DNA of 64,000 nt from Utricularia gibba (taxonomy: Eukaryota > Streptophyta > Magnoliopsida > Lamiales > Lentibulariaceae), in the NCBI GenBank assembly GCA_002189035.1, contig NEEC01000007.1, forward strand, positions 62,001-126,000, written 5' to 3'. Numbering within the stretch: the first letter of the stretch is position 1; each line of letters opens with the position of its first letter. A program made the position numbers and the translations under genes. Below, piece by piece: positions 46,557 through 58,146 of this stretch. A model generated the notes under the pieces. The model did no database searches. It was not told the origin of the DNA and saw only the letters and a list, made by a program, of their open reading frames with translations.

Positions 46557-49320
46557 TCACGGTGTGGCTGTTGGCTCTGACGACCATTTCCACACTCTGA
46601 CCTGGCCGGATCCATCGCCGGTGAAGAATATGCCGCCAGGGCCACCTTGCATGGCTCGAGTCTCCTTTTTTGAGAAGATCTTTCCTCTCTCATGGAATCT
46701 ACAATGAACAAAACCCCCGTGTGCACACATTACAGATAAAGCAGTTTCAGGAACCAGGAAACATGATTTTCCTTCCTTTCATATCAAGAAAGATGCCTTG
46801 GTAAACCAGAACTCACGATGGCAAATCGTAGACCCAGACACAGTTGTCATTACACGAGCAAAACAATACGGGCTTCGACTCAGAATCGTGCATTCCACAA
46901 AGGCCAAGTATACCCTGCATGGAAATGAAAACAGTTATTGAAACGCAAAATAACTGTTACAGCAGACGTGTTCTCAATTTTGTATCCTTCAAATATAGAA
47001 AACATTATTATTCGAGCAACAACGTTAACCGTAGCAATTGGCATGATTGAGAGACAGAAAAAAGAAGGGAGGAAATTTACATGTTCTTCATTGTGGGTGT
47101 ACGTTACTTCCAAGCTACCACTGTCCGTTGCAGCCCAAACCTAATAAAAGCGATGAGAATAGATGAATATAGGAATTACTGCTTGTGAGAATTCAGGTTT
47201 TTTGACATAATTTCAAAAAATATGAATTTTTTCATACAGTTTTGAATATATGATATAGTGAATGTTAAACAGTACGGACAAAAAATTAACAACATAGGTT
47301 TCATGAAGAGGACAAAAAACATACACTTTCAAAGAACAGGGACAAAATGTAAGTTTTCAAAACATAAAGGACTACAAAAAAGGTTATAATGACGTGAAAA
47401 AATTGGGAATACAAACTACAACATAATCTATACAGTACAGATCGCACACCTTAACAGTTTTATCCAAAGAAGCTGATAAAAGGAATTGATCCCAACACAG
47501 AACCGACATCACAACATCTGTGTGCCCAGATAAGGTCTGCACACACTGCAGAGTTTCAAGGCTCCAAACCTAAAGCCAAAGAATAAATGTTAAATTTATC
47601 AAGAATCATATATTAACCCTCTAAACCTTCCAAAGTGAAAAACTAGCATTGAAAGGAGCATACTTGCTCTAACTTACTTTTACAGAGTGGTCCATCGACC
47701 CACTGTATAATCTGTTGCCTCCCACAACCATCGTCACAACAGCAAGAGTGTGGCCTTTGAGTGAGGCAGCAGGATCAAAGCAGTTTCCAGCAAAATTGAA
47801 CTTCCATACCAAAATTGTCCCCTCCTGCAGTATGCGAAGTTAATAAGACAAGTATATACCTAGTACTTCAGCCTACTTCTCACTCAAAATTCGAGTAAGA
47901 GTCTTCATTCGTGGAATAAAAAAGGAAGAAAACGAAAGCTGAAACAGAAAACCCGCAAAAGTTTGTGCAAAATAATATAATAGTGCATTTAAAGGAGAAA
48001 CAGAGATTGGTGGCATGGAAAACGAAGCACATATACGAACCTGTGTTCCGGAAAAGAGCAAATCATTCCCAATGACAAGCGAGTATACTTGTCCAACAGG
48101 GCCACTTAAGCTGAGGTCAGTATTGGTTTGTATGTTCCATGCCTAAAAATAGAAAGATGTGGCCGCCTGAATTTAATCCCTCACCATCCAGAAAATATCA
48201 CCCCCTCCAATCACACTATCAGATATTACTAAATTGCATGACATGGGAGGCAAGGTGGCAAAGATAAGGTGGTTTCGTGTAATTTTTAATATTACTTGCC
48301 TTAACAAGATTCGGCAAACCAATGAACACCCAGGGACCTTCACTCAGCATACAGCCCACCGCGCCTTCCAGCTTGATAACACCTGCCAACTACACAGGGT
48401 GCACAAAAATCAAACAAGTTGCTAGTCACATACTTGGACAGAATTACTAACGGGGATCCAAAGGTGAACTCTTAACACTCAGATTGATGAAATTTATATG
48501 AACGGTGAAATGAAATGTTCACACAAACAACGTTTCTATGCACTAGCTCACAGAGAATTGCCTGCCACACTCCATAACCCCTTTTCTATTAAAAAAATAC
48601 CAACCTGACCAGATTGACAGTCCCAAACTCGAACAGTCTCATCTTGACCTCCGGTGTAAAGCTTATCCGATCCAGATGGTAGAACAATCCCTGTTACAAC
48701 CTGATCCAAGGTTCCAATCATCCAGTATTAGCAACAATTTTCTTCACCAAACTAAAGATCCAGGAATCAACCAGAAAAGAAAGCATCCATTCGATTACCA
48801 AAAACCACAGATCCAATGTTCAATATTCAAAATAAAGACGTCCATCCATACAAAATTGGAACGAGTAGAAAGGTTTAATGAATTCCACCTGCTGATGTCC
48901 TTCGAGTGGTGCCAGCAGCGAAAACGAATCGCCAGAAGACCACTGATGCAAGAATTTACAATTATCACCGAATTTGCAGCTCCCTTGTGCCCAGTGATTG
49001 CACAACTTGTCTATCTTCTTCACGAAAGTTGCCTTCGCACCAGCAGCCTGCTGCGTTGGCGCCCTCCAAACACGATTCGTACTAAAATTGTAATTAGTGG
49101 ATCGCCTCAACCCCCCACGATAATCATCATCCATCCCATTCCCCTGACTCGTCCTCTTCCCATTGGAGGCGGTCGGCAATTCACTGTGCAAGAATGGACA
49201 GGGAAACCTGTTGCACTTCCCTTGCCTCCAGTGGTAGCAAACCTTCTGCTGCTTACCGTTCTCACCCGAAGACGATGGTCCAAGCCTGCCGGAAAATCGT
49301 CTTCCCCCATCCACATCCAT
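46557..49320 (-). CDS. ZFWD: CCCH zinc finger and WD40 repeat protein (ZFWD)
   Basis: Nine exons in phase give 428 residues: 48889–49320, 48605–48700, 48300–48389, 48041–48142, 47678–47824, 47450–47569, 47081–47140, 46817–46914 and 46557–46698. Exon 1 holds two CCCH fingers: CYHWRQGKCNRFPCPFLH (C-x7-C-x4-C-x3-H) and CNHWAQGSCKFGDNCKFLH (C-x7-C-x5-C-x3-H). The rest is a WD40 propeller: LYTGGQDETVRVWD, LYSGSMDHSVKVWSL, LLSASLDKTVKVWA and FTGDGSGQVRVWKW. This order is the plant ZFWD family, presumed RNA-binding scaffolds of unknown target. The intron after exon 3 begins with GC (AAG|GCAAGT, 48298–48299), a proper GC–AG donor. Confidence 0.93.
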
Positions 49321-49622
49321 CGATTGCGGTCAATCCAGACACAAATGCAAAAGAAGATACCTTCCACGACCCGATCGGGGAAAACGCCCCACAATGTAAA
49401 GAATCTCCGGATTGGTAAATTAGGGTTTACAGGAACCAAAACAATGGAAAGGGGGGGAGTCGACGCGGGGCCTTGAACACGCAACTCCCTGGCCCTGGCC
49501 TCAAATAGGTTTTACAAATATATTCAATCTTCGGCTTAAATATAAAAGGAAAGGGATCCCCTTCTTGGGGGCCCCACGGAGCACGTTATATACATATACA
49601 TGTGTGTGTGTGCGCGCGTGCG
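49321..49622. other. Short gap between ZFWD 5' end and ABCB28 3' end
   Basis: A TG/CG-alternating run (about 49599–49622) borders the ABCB28 stop. No other element. Confidence 0.4.
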
Positions 49623-52600
49623 TCATTCGAATGCTAATCGTTGCGAGTCCACGAGAGACGCGTAAAGGCCCTTCTTCTCCAGGAGCTCCGAGTGTGTTCC
49701 CAGTTCTACGATCTTGCCGTCGGCGCACAGAGCGATCGCATCGGCGCTCTGAACTGTGCTCAGCCTGTGGGCGATCACCAGAGTTGTTCTTCCCTTCATC
49801 AGCCGGTTCAACGCCTCTTGCACCAGACGTTCGCTAACCGTGTCCAGAGCACTTGTAGCCTGCACACCACCAAAATGCATTGTAGGAGAAAACTACAGCG
49901 ATGAACTCTCCTACCATTCTGTGCTATTGCACCTCATCCAGGATCAAGACAGGAGCATTCTTGAGCAGAGCCCTCGCAATGGCGATCCTCTGAAGATCGA
50001 GAAAATTGGATCAGATGGGGCGGTTCTATCGACGGACGGACTGGGGTGTGCATTCATTACCTGTCTCTGACCACCGCTGAGCATCCCTCCACGCTCCCCC
50101 ACTTGCGTGTCGTAGCCCTACAGAGTGTGCACACCCATCAGAAGAAGCATCAAGGTTAGTGCGAGGGAGGACCCGAGGAGGTTCACAACCTGTGGCAATG
50201 CGATAATGAAGTCATGAGCATTGGCAGCTCTAGCAGCCTTTATCACATCGTCCTTGGAAACATCTTCGTCTGGCAGACCGTAGGCGATGTTCTCTCCCAC
50301 CGAGAAGGAAAACAGAACAGGTTCCTGTTGCAAAACAGAACATCAAACAACAGACGAGATGCTGGAGCCAGATCAGGAGGAAAGAAACAAAACGTGATAC
50401 TTGATTCACGATGGAGACTGTACGAGCCCATTCGCTCTTGTCGAACGTCCGGAGATCCTCTCCAGAGACTGTGATGCGCCCTTTTGTTGGCTGCAACATC
50501 ACACCCTTCATTACACCAACCGCCAAGTTTTTGTACCAAGGAATCGTCGTACCTCGTAAAATCGAGCCAAAAGCTGAACTATGGTGCTTTTGCCTGCTCC
50601 ACTCGGACCAACAAGAGATGTGACCGTTCCACATTTTAGATTCAGATCAAGACCCTTCAAGATCTCCACATCTGGCCTCAGTGGATACGAGAAGTAAACA
50701 TCTGCACGGCAACCAAGTGTTTTACCACAAGCCTCCGGGTCCATCAAAAACCTCTTCAAGCTGTAGTAGCTTAGTAACTACCTTCAAGTGATATATCACA
50801 TGACTGGGCAAGGCTGCGGACATGGCTAGTCGATTTCAAAGAAGACATGTAGCCCATGGCATTGGCCTGCGCCTCACCATAAAAACCATTGAAGAAGAGA
50901 CCACCAAGACGAAAGTTTCTTGTCTTAAAGTCTTTCTGCATGGCGTGGGCTAGTGCTTCATCTGTTTCAGCACTGGATAGAACTGAGTTAATTCTTTCGA
51001 CAGCCGCGAGGGCTCCACGGAGATCCGCTAGCGTATTGACCACCCCTTGAACCTGGTAAGGCACCAAATCTTCTTCAAGTAACTCGAGAAATGGAAGGGG
51101 AGAAAAGAAGAGAAAAAATACAACTTACAGCAAATGTCAGCGTAAAAGTATATCCAATGAAGGAGATTATGGTGCCAACTGCAAGTTCGCCCTGTTTTCA
51201 ATCATCAAGAGATGGTAGCGTGCAGGAAAGTCAATATGGAGATGGACTAAGAAATTAACTTCAAGGTCCTTACACTTTTAACTTTGCTACCACCGAGGCA
51301 ATACAAGGCCATTAGAGACAAGTACACAGCAACCCTTGTGAGTGACTCGTTGAAGGACTTAAACATCCCGAGCGTCATTCCAGTAGACTCGTACTCGAGA
51401 ACCTGCAGGGGCCAATTTGTATGCAACTTATAGTCGTGTTCCATCTGAGCACCCGGAAAAAAAACAAAGATTGCTTCTACCTTCTGACCAAAAAGGGACA
51501 TCTGATGTTTCTCTCCTCCAAATGATCGAACCTGATCGTACACAGAGAAAGTCTGATATGAGATGAAAATTTTATAACTGGCGTAGCTGATAAGGCTAAG
51601 ATCTTACAGTACGTATAGCGGCAATGGTCTCATTCACAGTGTCAGCAATTGATGCTTGAGCCGAGCCATGAGATTTGAAAGCAGTCACTGTTGTTCTTCT
51701 GTAAACAGCTACAGCATCCTCATGGTCAGTAGATGAGCAACACATTCATTAGAGGGAGGCAGTTACTGGAAGGTTACCAACTAGGGCAGATATAGAGATC
51801 ATAAGAAGACCCAAAAGTGGAGCCAGTTGGGGTGAAAGAGCAAAGAGTATGCATAAAGTTCCGATAACCTGAAGCATCATTTTGACAACTAAAAAAATAG
51901 GTGCCAAAATAATAAACATCAATCTCAAGATTTACTTGCCTCAGAAACTGCCCGGAAACCACGATCTCGAGATATGTTTTCACTGACAATGTTCTTCAAA
52001 GAACCCAAATCAGACGTTAATAAGGCAGTCAGCTCACCAACCTAAAGTGATGGAATAAGCAAAGAGTGAAGAGCTCGCAGAAAACATAGTGCAATATTGT
52101 TGAGGATGTTAATTCTATCTCACATCCTCTACGATCATAAAATAAGCATCTTCCATATTTACCTTGTATCTATCGAAGAAAGAAACCTGCACAAACACAA
52201 AAATTACAGGTCAGAAAATGGAACACAAATGAAGACTTTTTTGGGTAAAGCTAGGAGCAAGATCAACTCAAATCATCGTTTCATTTGAATAGGAAGGAAA
52301 ACGAGCATACTTTCTTAATCAACATTATCCGGAATATTTGAGCTCTTAATCTTGACATAACCTTCTCCCACATTGCATTCATGTTAATCACGAAAGTGAT
52401 AGTAAAAATGGGTTCCAAAGCATACAGAAGCCCCACAGTGCTTAACAACTGCCACAGCGTTTCCGGCCTCGCTCCAATTAGTACCTCGAAAAATCTCCCT
52501 GAAGTAAAAGAAGCTTGAACGATGACTGAAAACAACAGACTTCTCCAAAAAGAAATAAAAAGGTTTACCAGAATATATAGGCATTGCAAGAGTACAGGAA

Positions 52601-52968
52601 GTACAGCCCACAAGCGCAAGAGACGAGATCAAAATCCTCCATTTGTGCAACCAGAGAAACCTCAGCAACAACCCCCAAGTTATCACGTCACGGGGCTGCA
52701 GCTCCTCGGTCTTATCAGACGCATCGACTTTCGGATTGTTTTCTGACACGATAGCGTCGAAAGCAGGGCCAGAAACATAAGCATTCGACACCAATCTTGA
52801 TTTTTGGGAAGCTCTTTGCTGAGAAACCCATGAGCTCAAACAATAAAAAATCGGATTCTTTGTGTTCTTGGAAATTCTGAGGCTTAAACAAGGGGTTCTG
52901 TCAGCAAGAAGGGTCCTTTCGCGGAAAGAATTGATGGGGGGAGCAAAGAGAGCAGACACAGCAGCCAT
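49623..52968 (-). CDS. ABCB28: ABC transporter B family half-transporter, chloroplast ABCB28-like
   Basis: A half-size ABC exporter (TMD–NBD). Sixteen exons in phase give 714 residues: 52569–52968, 52311–52498, 52163–52186, 51940–52041, 51778–51868, 51608–51708, 51481–51531, 51274–51402, 51129–51191, 50782–51052, 50553–50701, 50401–50490, 50190–50324, 50061–50117, 49933–49989 and 49623–49859. The N-terminus is Ser/Arg-rich, like a plastid transit peptide, followed by [12 protein letters not shown], as in ABCB28. The NBD has Walker [11 protein letters not shown]-loop NQEPVLFS, signature LSGGQRQR, Walker B VLILDEATSALD and the H-loop IAHRLST. Intron 4 has a GC donor (GAG|GCAAGT, 51938–51939). 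An upstream in-frame ATG at 53031 exists. The substrate is unknown. Confidence 0.93.
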
Positions 52969-53705
52969 TTCTGTCTTCCGATTAAACCGAACTGGTTTCC
53001 GTAATGCTTTCGAGAAGAATTTTCCCACCAATGGAATACAAGGAAATCAGATTTCCATGATAGCCTAACCGAAATGGAGCGTGAGGGGAAAACTGTTTCG
53101 TAAAAAAGTTAAAATAACAGTGTTGGAGATTGAGATTACCATTACTCTGAAACCCTTGTGGGCTGCCCTACCCTCCTTTGGCTTCGATTATGGATAGCAG
53201 AGAAAGTCGACGCATTGATTTCCCATGCCCACTTCTTCACCTATCGTTGGCCTATTTGGAAAATCTCAAATCGGCCCTGTGCTGTTCTGCGTCCCGCAAG
53301 TTCATGATATCAGCCACTTGAGCCGGTGGGGCGGCCACACGCAAAGGACTTCACTTGATCGCAATCTTCCCAGCCGCAAATGGTACACTAAAAACCTTGA
53401 TCTCATTGGGCAACGTCACAACCCTTCTCCAAGTTGCTCATTCCATTCCTGATAGATTGAAAAGGGATGGGGGAGGGGAGAATGATGCGCTGTCACCAGG
53501 AGGCAGGGATGCCTGTGCTGTTCCCCCTCCAATGATTTTACAGTTTAATCTTGCTTTACAAAAATAAATATAATAAAACGAAATGTGTGTATTATCCGAG
53601 TGCTTTACATTGCGTTGACCGCACGGAGAAGAAAGTACGGATTCGTGAATCAAGGAAAGGGGAATCTTCAACCCGCAGCAAAAACTTGGGAACAAACAGA
53701 CAAAA
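52969..53705. other. ABCB28 promoter and CBF-like gene 3' flank
   Basis: No gene recognised. Purine-rich sequence near 53460–53480. Confidence 0.4.
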
Positions 53706-54404
53706 TCAAGACGAGAAGTTCCAGAGCGACATGTCGTATCCATCTTCAACGTCATCGTAGTATACCTGCTGCGGCGGCGGCACCATCAGCCCCTCTGCCA
53801 TATTCGTCAGCAACCCGTATTCGGTATCCTGCTCCATGAAGAACGCATCCTCTGGCGTGGTCGAGGGCAACAAGGATGAGGCGGAGGAGGAGGTCTCTGG
53901 TTCCTCCTCCTTCTCTCGCGGCTGCGGCTCCGGTGCGAAGGCTTCGGCGGCCTCCGCCGCGGCTTTCTGGATGTCCTTGGGGTCTGTGGACGCTGGTACG
54001 GGTAAGCGCCAGGCAGAGTCGGCGAAATTGAGACACGCCGACTTCCCCCTGAGTGCCAGAGCAGCCACGTCGTGTGCGCGGGCCGCCATTTCGAGCGTGG
54101 GGAATGTCCCCAGCCAAATCCTGGTCTTCTTGTTGGGCTCCCTCACTTCGCAAACCCACTTACCGGAGTTGCGCCTGCGGACGCCGCGATAGACGGGGTG
54201 ACGAGTCTCCCTGAACTTCTTCCTCCCCGCCCGCTTCTTGGGATTGTTGGAAGCCAAAATTACCTCCTCGTCCGACAAGGTCGCCCGGGTGCCGTTGTCG
54301 GAGGAGGTGTCGATGATCGGCGATCCGGATGACCAGAGCAAGTCCTGGGCACCCCCTGAAAATGGGTCAGAGTAGCAGAGAGTGAGCTTCTTCATAATCT
54401 CCAC
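53706..54404 (-). CDS. DREB1/CBF: DREB1/CBF-type AP2/ERF transcription factor
   Basis: CBF/DREB1 factors bind the CRT/DRE element and drive cold-response genes. The gene is intronless, 232 residues. The diagnostic flanking signatures are both present: [19 protein letters not shown] just before, and FADSAWRL (DSAWR) just after, the AP2 domain. The AP2 core is [19 protein letters not shown]… [19 protein letters not shown], with Val at domain position 14 as in DREBs. The acidic C-terminus ([24 protein letters not shown]) ends in LWNFSS, a variant of the CBF LWSY motif. The start at 54404 (MEIMKKL) could be replaced by the Met three codons later. It is in tandem with a second DREB-type gene upstream. 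Confidence 0.93.
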   Translation of the reverse strand: MEIMKKLTLCYSDPFSGGAQDLLWSSGSPIIDTSSDNGTRATLSDEEVILASNNPKKRAGRKKFRETRHPVYRGVRRRNSGKWVCEVREPNKKTRIWLGTFPTLEMAARAHDVAALALRGKSACLNFADSAWRLPVPASTDPKDIQKAAAEAAEAFAPEPQPREKEEEPETSSSASSLLPSTTPEDAFFMEQDTEYGLLTNMAEGLMVPPPQQVYYDDVEDGYDMSLWNFSS

Positions 54405-54884
54405 AATTGATTGGGTTGGCGGGCAATAGGATCGAAGGAGGAGAGTAGCAGTGGGAGTGAGAGTGTGAGGAAGATGAGTTGATATACGTGTGGTTCAAAG
54501 TGGGAGGACTGCGGATTCAACACGGAAAGGGGAAGGCTACAGGCTGTGAGGAAACTGGAAAAAGTGTGGGGACTGGGTGGTGACGGGGACACCAGGGCTG
54601 GAGCCTACACGCCCACAGCTGCCTCCTGGCGACATGTGTCGGTTATTTCGGCCGCAGTGCCCGCCACCTGGCGGTTGACAGGTCAAGGTCAGACCCTCAT
54701 TTCATTTTATATTGTTTCCGTGTCGCAGGCCCCGTGCGGGGGGTTTTAACCGTTGTTGTTGGTGGAAGGAAGGAAATGCATCAGATTTTATTAGCAGGGG
54801 ATTGGGAATGGGAGGCGACAGAAGGAAAGTCAAAGGCTACTGTCTCCACGGGCGCTTAATAACCGTGTTACCAAGTCAACCACA

Positions 54885-54885
54885 T

Positions 54886-54932
<47 letters not shown>

Positions 54933-54933
54933 T
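54885..54933. repeat. (GATGAC)n hexanucleotide microsatellite
   Basis: About eight tandem GATGAC units (read as poly-Asp in one frame), flanked by non-coding sequence. Confidence 0.9.
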
Positions 54934-55400
54934 GGGGGTAATGGATCCTCCGGCTCCCGTTTCCCCACCCATCAAAACCGGGCGGCGGTGTGGGTCCCGG
55001 GTAGATTCAACGCGATTCTCGTTCCAGGCGGGCGACAGTTAACTCAACCGCCATGAAGGGGACGGACCTTCATTCTAAATCTGCTGTCTGTCTGCCCGTC
55101 TGTCTCATCTTGGGCAAATTGGCTGGCCCACCCAAACGCGTCCATCGCGTGTCCACCCCTAAATTCTAACTGACTGGCTCCAGGGGACAACGAACACACG
55201 TCCCCTCCCATCCCCTGCCCTGCCAGACCACGAATCCAACTCCCCCTGCGGGGCCCACTGCTTCATCTTGCTGATTTCTGTCTGTACTACACGGGGCCGG
55301 GCAGGACTAGGAGGAGGAAGAGGATTGCCTCAACAATCGCTATTCTTAGAAAGTACAACACCACGCGCGCTCGTCGCAGCATCGACAAGCACCATACTAA

Positions 55401-55437
55401 AGATAGATAGATACATACATACATACATAGATAGATG
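55401..55437. repeat. GATA/CATA compound microsatellite
   Basis: Short tandem runs AGATAGAT, ACATACATACATACAT and AGATAGAT. Confidence 0.85.
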
Positions 55438-55497
55438 GGTACGTACATATGGATGATATGCATCCCTTGTAACCAATAATTGGATGTACGGGTTTAC

Positions 55498-56325
55498 TCA
55501 ATCATGACCTCCCTGAAGGACTGAGTAGCTCCACAGGTTGTCATCGCCTGAGAAATTCGCCGACACCTCCTCCTGCTCCTCCATCTCGTATGACGCCGAT
55601 TTCAGCCGCGGCGGACTCACTAGCATACCCTCCGCCATCTCCGCCAGCAGCTTCGGCATCTCAAACAGCTCCTCCTCATCAACGAACTCCTCCCCTGGAG
55701 AAAAAGCGTCACCCGTTGCGTCGGGGAGCAGAAATGCCGGTATGTCCTTCTCCAACGCAGACGGAGGCGGAGGCGGATGGGGGGAATTTGGATTTGATAA
55801 ACCTTCAGTCTCATGGCCGGAGAGTGGAGATTCGGTTGTATCTCCAGTGTCGCTGCTCTTCACCGACAGCGGTTCTGGAAAATGATTAGTGCCTTCGTCG
55901 GCCGGTGGGAACTCAATTTGAACTTCAACAGAACCTCCGGTATCACATTTGATGAGGCCACTAGCGGCGGCAGCCGCCGCCCGTATGTCTCCGGCCCCCT
56001 GAGAAGCCGGGACAGGGTAACAAGTAGCCAGATGAGGGAAGTTAAGCGCGGGTTCGGGGCCCTTCAACGCCAATGTGGCGACGTCGTAAGCCGCGGCCGC
56101 CATCTCCGCGGTGGCATAGGTGCCGAGCCATATCCTGGTCGTCTTCCGGGGCTCCCGTATCTCGGACACCCATTTCCCGCTCCTGCATCGAATTCCCTTG
56201 AAGACGGGGTGCCGCCCCGACCTGGGGGATGGGATTTGAGGGGCCACAGCTGAAGCGGGGGCGCCGGAATCGGGGGAAGAGAGTTCTGTCACGTGTTGCG
56301 GAGAAGGAGGAGAATCCAAGTCCAT
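55498..56325 (-). CDS. DREB-subfamily AP2/ERF factor, ERF025–029-like
   Basis: Intronless, 275 residues. The AP2 domain ([21 protein letters not shown]… [22 protein letters not shown]) has the shortened first-strand loop (RSGKW) and the GIR form seen in the ERF025–029 group of the DREB subfamily. The CBF signatures [13 protein letters not shown] and DSAWR are absent. An Ala-rich helix ([10 protein letters not shown]) follows, then a long acidic C-terminus with [10 protein letters not shown] and LWSY, an activation motif shared with CBF proteins. It is likely a transcriptional activator on DRE-type sites; target genes are unknown. It lies 1.1 kb upstream of the CBF-like gene, in the same direction. 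Confidence 0.9.
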   Translation of the reverse strand: MDLDSPPSPQHVTELSSPDSGAPASAVAPQIPSPRSGRHPVFKGIRCRSGKWVSEIREPRKTTRIWLGTYATAEMAAAAYDVATLALKGPEPALNFPHLATCYPVPASQGAGDIRAAAAAASGLIKCDTGGSVEVQIEFPPADEGTNHFPEPLSVKSSDTGDTTESPLSGHETEGLSNPNSPHPPPPPSALEKDIPAFLLPDATGDAFSPGEEFVDEEELFEMPKLLAEMAEGMLVSPPRLKSASYEMEEQEEVSANFSGDDNLWSYSVLQGGHD

Positions 56326-56992
56326 GCATTTAAAATGTGTTGGTTGCGGCTGACAGGTTGAAGAGGATATTATAAGGAGAGGGAATGGCGTGGGGAAATC
56401 GCGGCAGTTGCTCCCTCTGTTCTGATCCTGACGCTTGACTTTTGCTACCCTGAGACAAGCTGTTTCCAGTTACTCCACGCGCCTCTCGATTGTCGTTTTC
56501 CCCAACAATCCCATCACCAGCGATTATAAGGACAGAAGCTTCGTGTCGGATGCCACGTCGTTTTCTGATGCTGGCGCCCCAAGTGAGAAAACAAGTACGG
56601 ATTACGACAACTCATTGCTTTATTGCAGATGCATTCAAACTGTCTGTCCGCAACAGCACAACACGGGACCCGGCCCAACTCCCAACACGCACTGAGTTGG
56701 GCTCATCGGCCCAAACACCAGCTTGTCTTCTGGTCCCCATCCCGGACCTTGTCCTCCGGAGCCTAAATAAAAACAAACCCCCCCATCCATTCATCATTCC
56801 TCTCTTTGGTTGCTCGCCAAAATCAAATCAGACAAATTGTACATCATTCCCTGCCTGCCTTTGTCCCAATTTTTATTCATTATTCCAAACCCATGTGAAT
56901 GAAGCAAGCAAACAAACAAACCACGAATTTATGCCACGTGGACACCAAATCCACGAATATTCTTTACTTGGGAGTGGAGCAGATCGATCAGT
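56326..56992. other. Promoter of the second DREB gene and BAG 3' flank
   Basis: TTATAATAT on the minus strand at about 56367–56375 may be a TATA box. No further gene. Confidence 0.4.
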
Positions 56993-58146
56993 TCATCCAT
57001 CCCATGGGAAAAAACTAGACTGCGCTGGTCTTGATGGATTCTCGCCCTTGCCCGGTCCTGGAACCGGGTCGAACGTCTCCCATTGCGTTGTTATCACGAC
57101 CCGGGCGCCCGAGGAAGAGTGCCTCCTCGACGATGGCGGATGCTTTGGGGACCCCATCCCGAGATCCACATGGGAACTCCCGCCGTTGTCTACATGGCCG
57201 GACGCGGGGGCCGCCGGAGATGACTTCTTCATCTTCAAAACATCCAGACTTTCCACGCACTTTTGCACCCTCATCACCTTCGCAAGATACAACAGATAAC
57301 AACATCGAGGTCCCTGGTGATCTATCGGTCTAACAATTTCAAGTACCTACCTGCATTTTCCTCTGCAGCTTTACGTCTCCATCAGCAGCAATGGCGTCCA
57401 GCTTCAGCAATTGGTTCATCAGTAATTCAATCAAGCTCACCACATCCTTCTCAGCAATCTTCCCACCCTTCGAAACGACGGTTTCGAGCAGTGATACCTG
57501 ATCCAGCGTCGCAGCGAAAACGATTGATTGTGATTCCAGATGTTGATACATGAACTCAAAATCGAGGGAGGGATTGGTTGATTACTAAGCACCTCGGAAG
57601 CAAGTCTATCGACTTCCAGGCTGATTGCGGATATGGACTTTGAAGCTCTCTCCATTTTAGCATTCCTGATCATTTCGATGTACCGTTTCTCCTGACTGAT
57701 GGGATCCTCCACAAGGATGATTTTTGACTTGTCCTTCACCCCCGCCATGTCTAGAAATGCGCCGGAATCCCTTTCTTTCTTCTTGTAAAAGAGTTTCTGG
57801 TCTTGATGCTGCAGGCCAGTCGGCCCTGACAACATCTTCTTCAACTCCCCTGTTCCAGATGGAACCGATAATGAATGTACTGGAAATAAAATAAAACAGA
57901 ACCGAGTCCTCGATAGGGAGCAAGTTCAGAGCGTCCATTACCGAAAGTGGCCTGGGAGCTGATATTTATCTCGTGATAAACGGATCCGTACTTAACCCGT
58001 ACACGGATTGCCGGCGGCGGCGCTCCGCGGTTTTGGCCTTCCGCCCGCTTCTGGACCAGCATTCCTCCTGGCCTCAGTTCCCATTCCTTTTCTCCACCGG
58101 TGGCGCCCCCATTGTTCCGAGGGGGGTTGGAATCACTACTCATCAT
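56993..58146 (-). CDS. BAG: BAG-family co-chaperone with ubiquitin-like domain (BAG1–4 type)
   Basis: BAG proteins bind the Hsp70 ATPase domain and promote nucleotide exchange. Four exons in phase give 297 residues: 57942–58146, 57593–57849, 57351–57497 and 56993–57277. The ubiquitin-like domain covers the exon 1–2 junction (IRVRVKYGSVYHEINISSQATFGELKKMLSG… QKLFYKKKERDSGAFLDMAGVKDKSKIIL). The BAG helices follow (EKRYIEMIRNAKMERA; LIELLMNQLLKLDAI; QRKMQVMRVQKCVESLDVL). The tail is rich in Ser/Pro and ends at WETFDPVPGPGKG, as in plant BAG1–4. The first Met at 58146 is followed by a second, so the start may be one codon later. Confidence 0.92.

Larger units (their letters stand above)
54405..55497. 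other. Intergenic between the two DREB-type genes
   Basis: Holds the promoter of the CBF-like gene. It contains (GATGAC)n at about 54885–54933 and GATA/CATA tetranucleotide runs at about 55401–55437. No gene seen. Confidence 0.5.
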
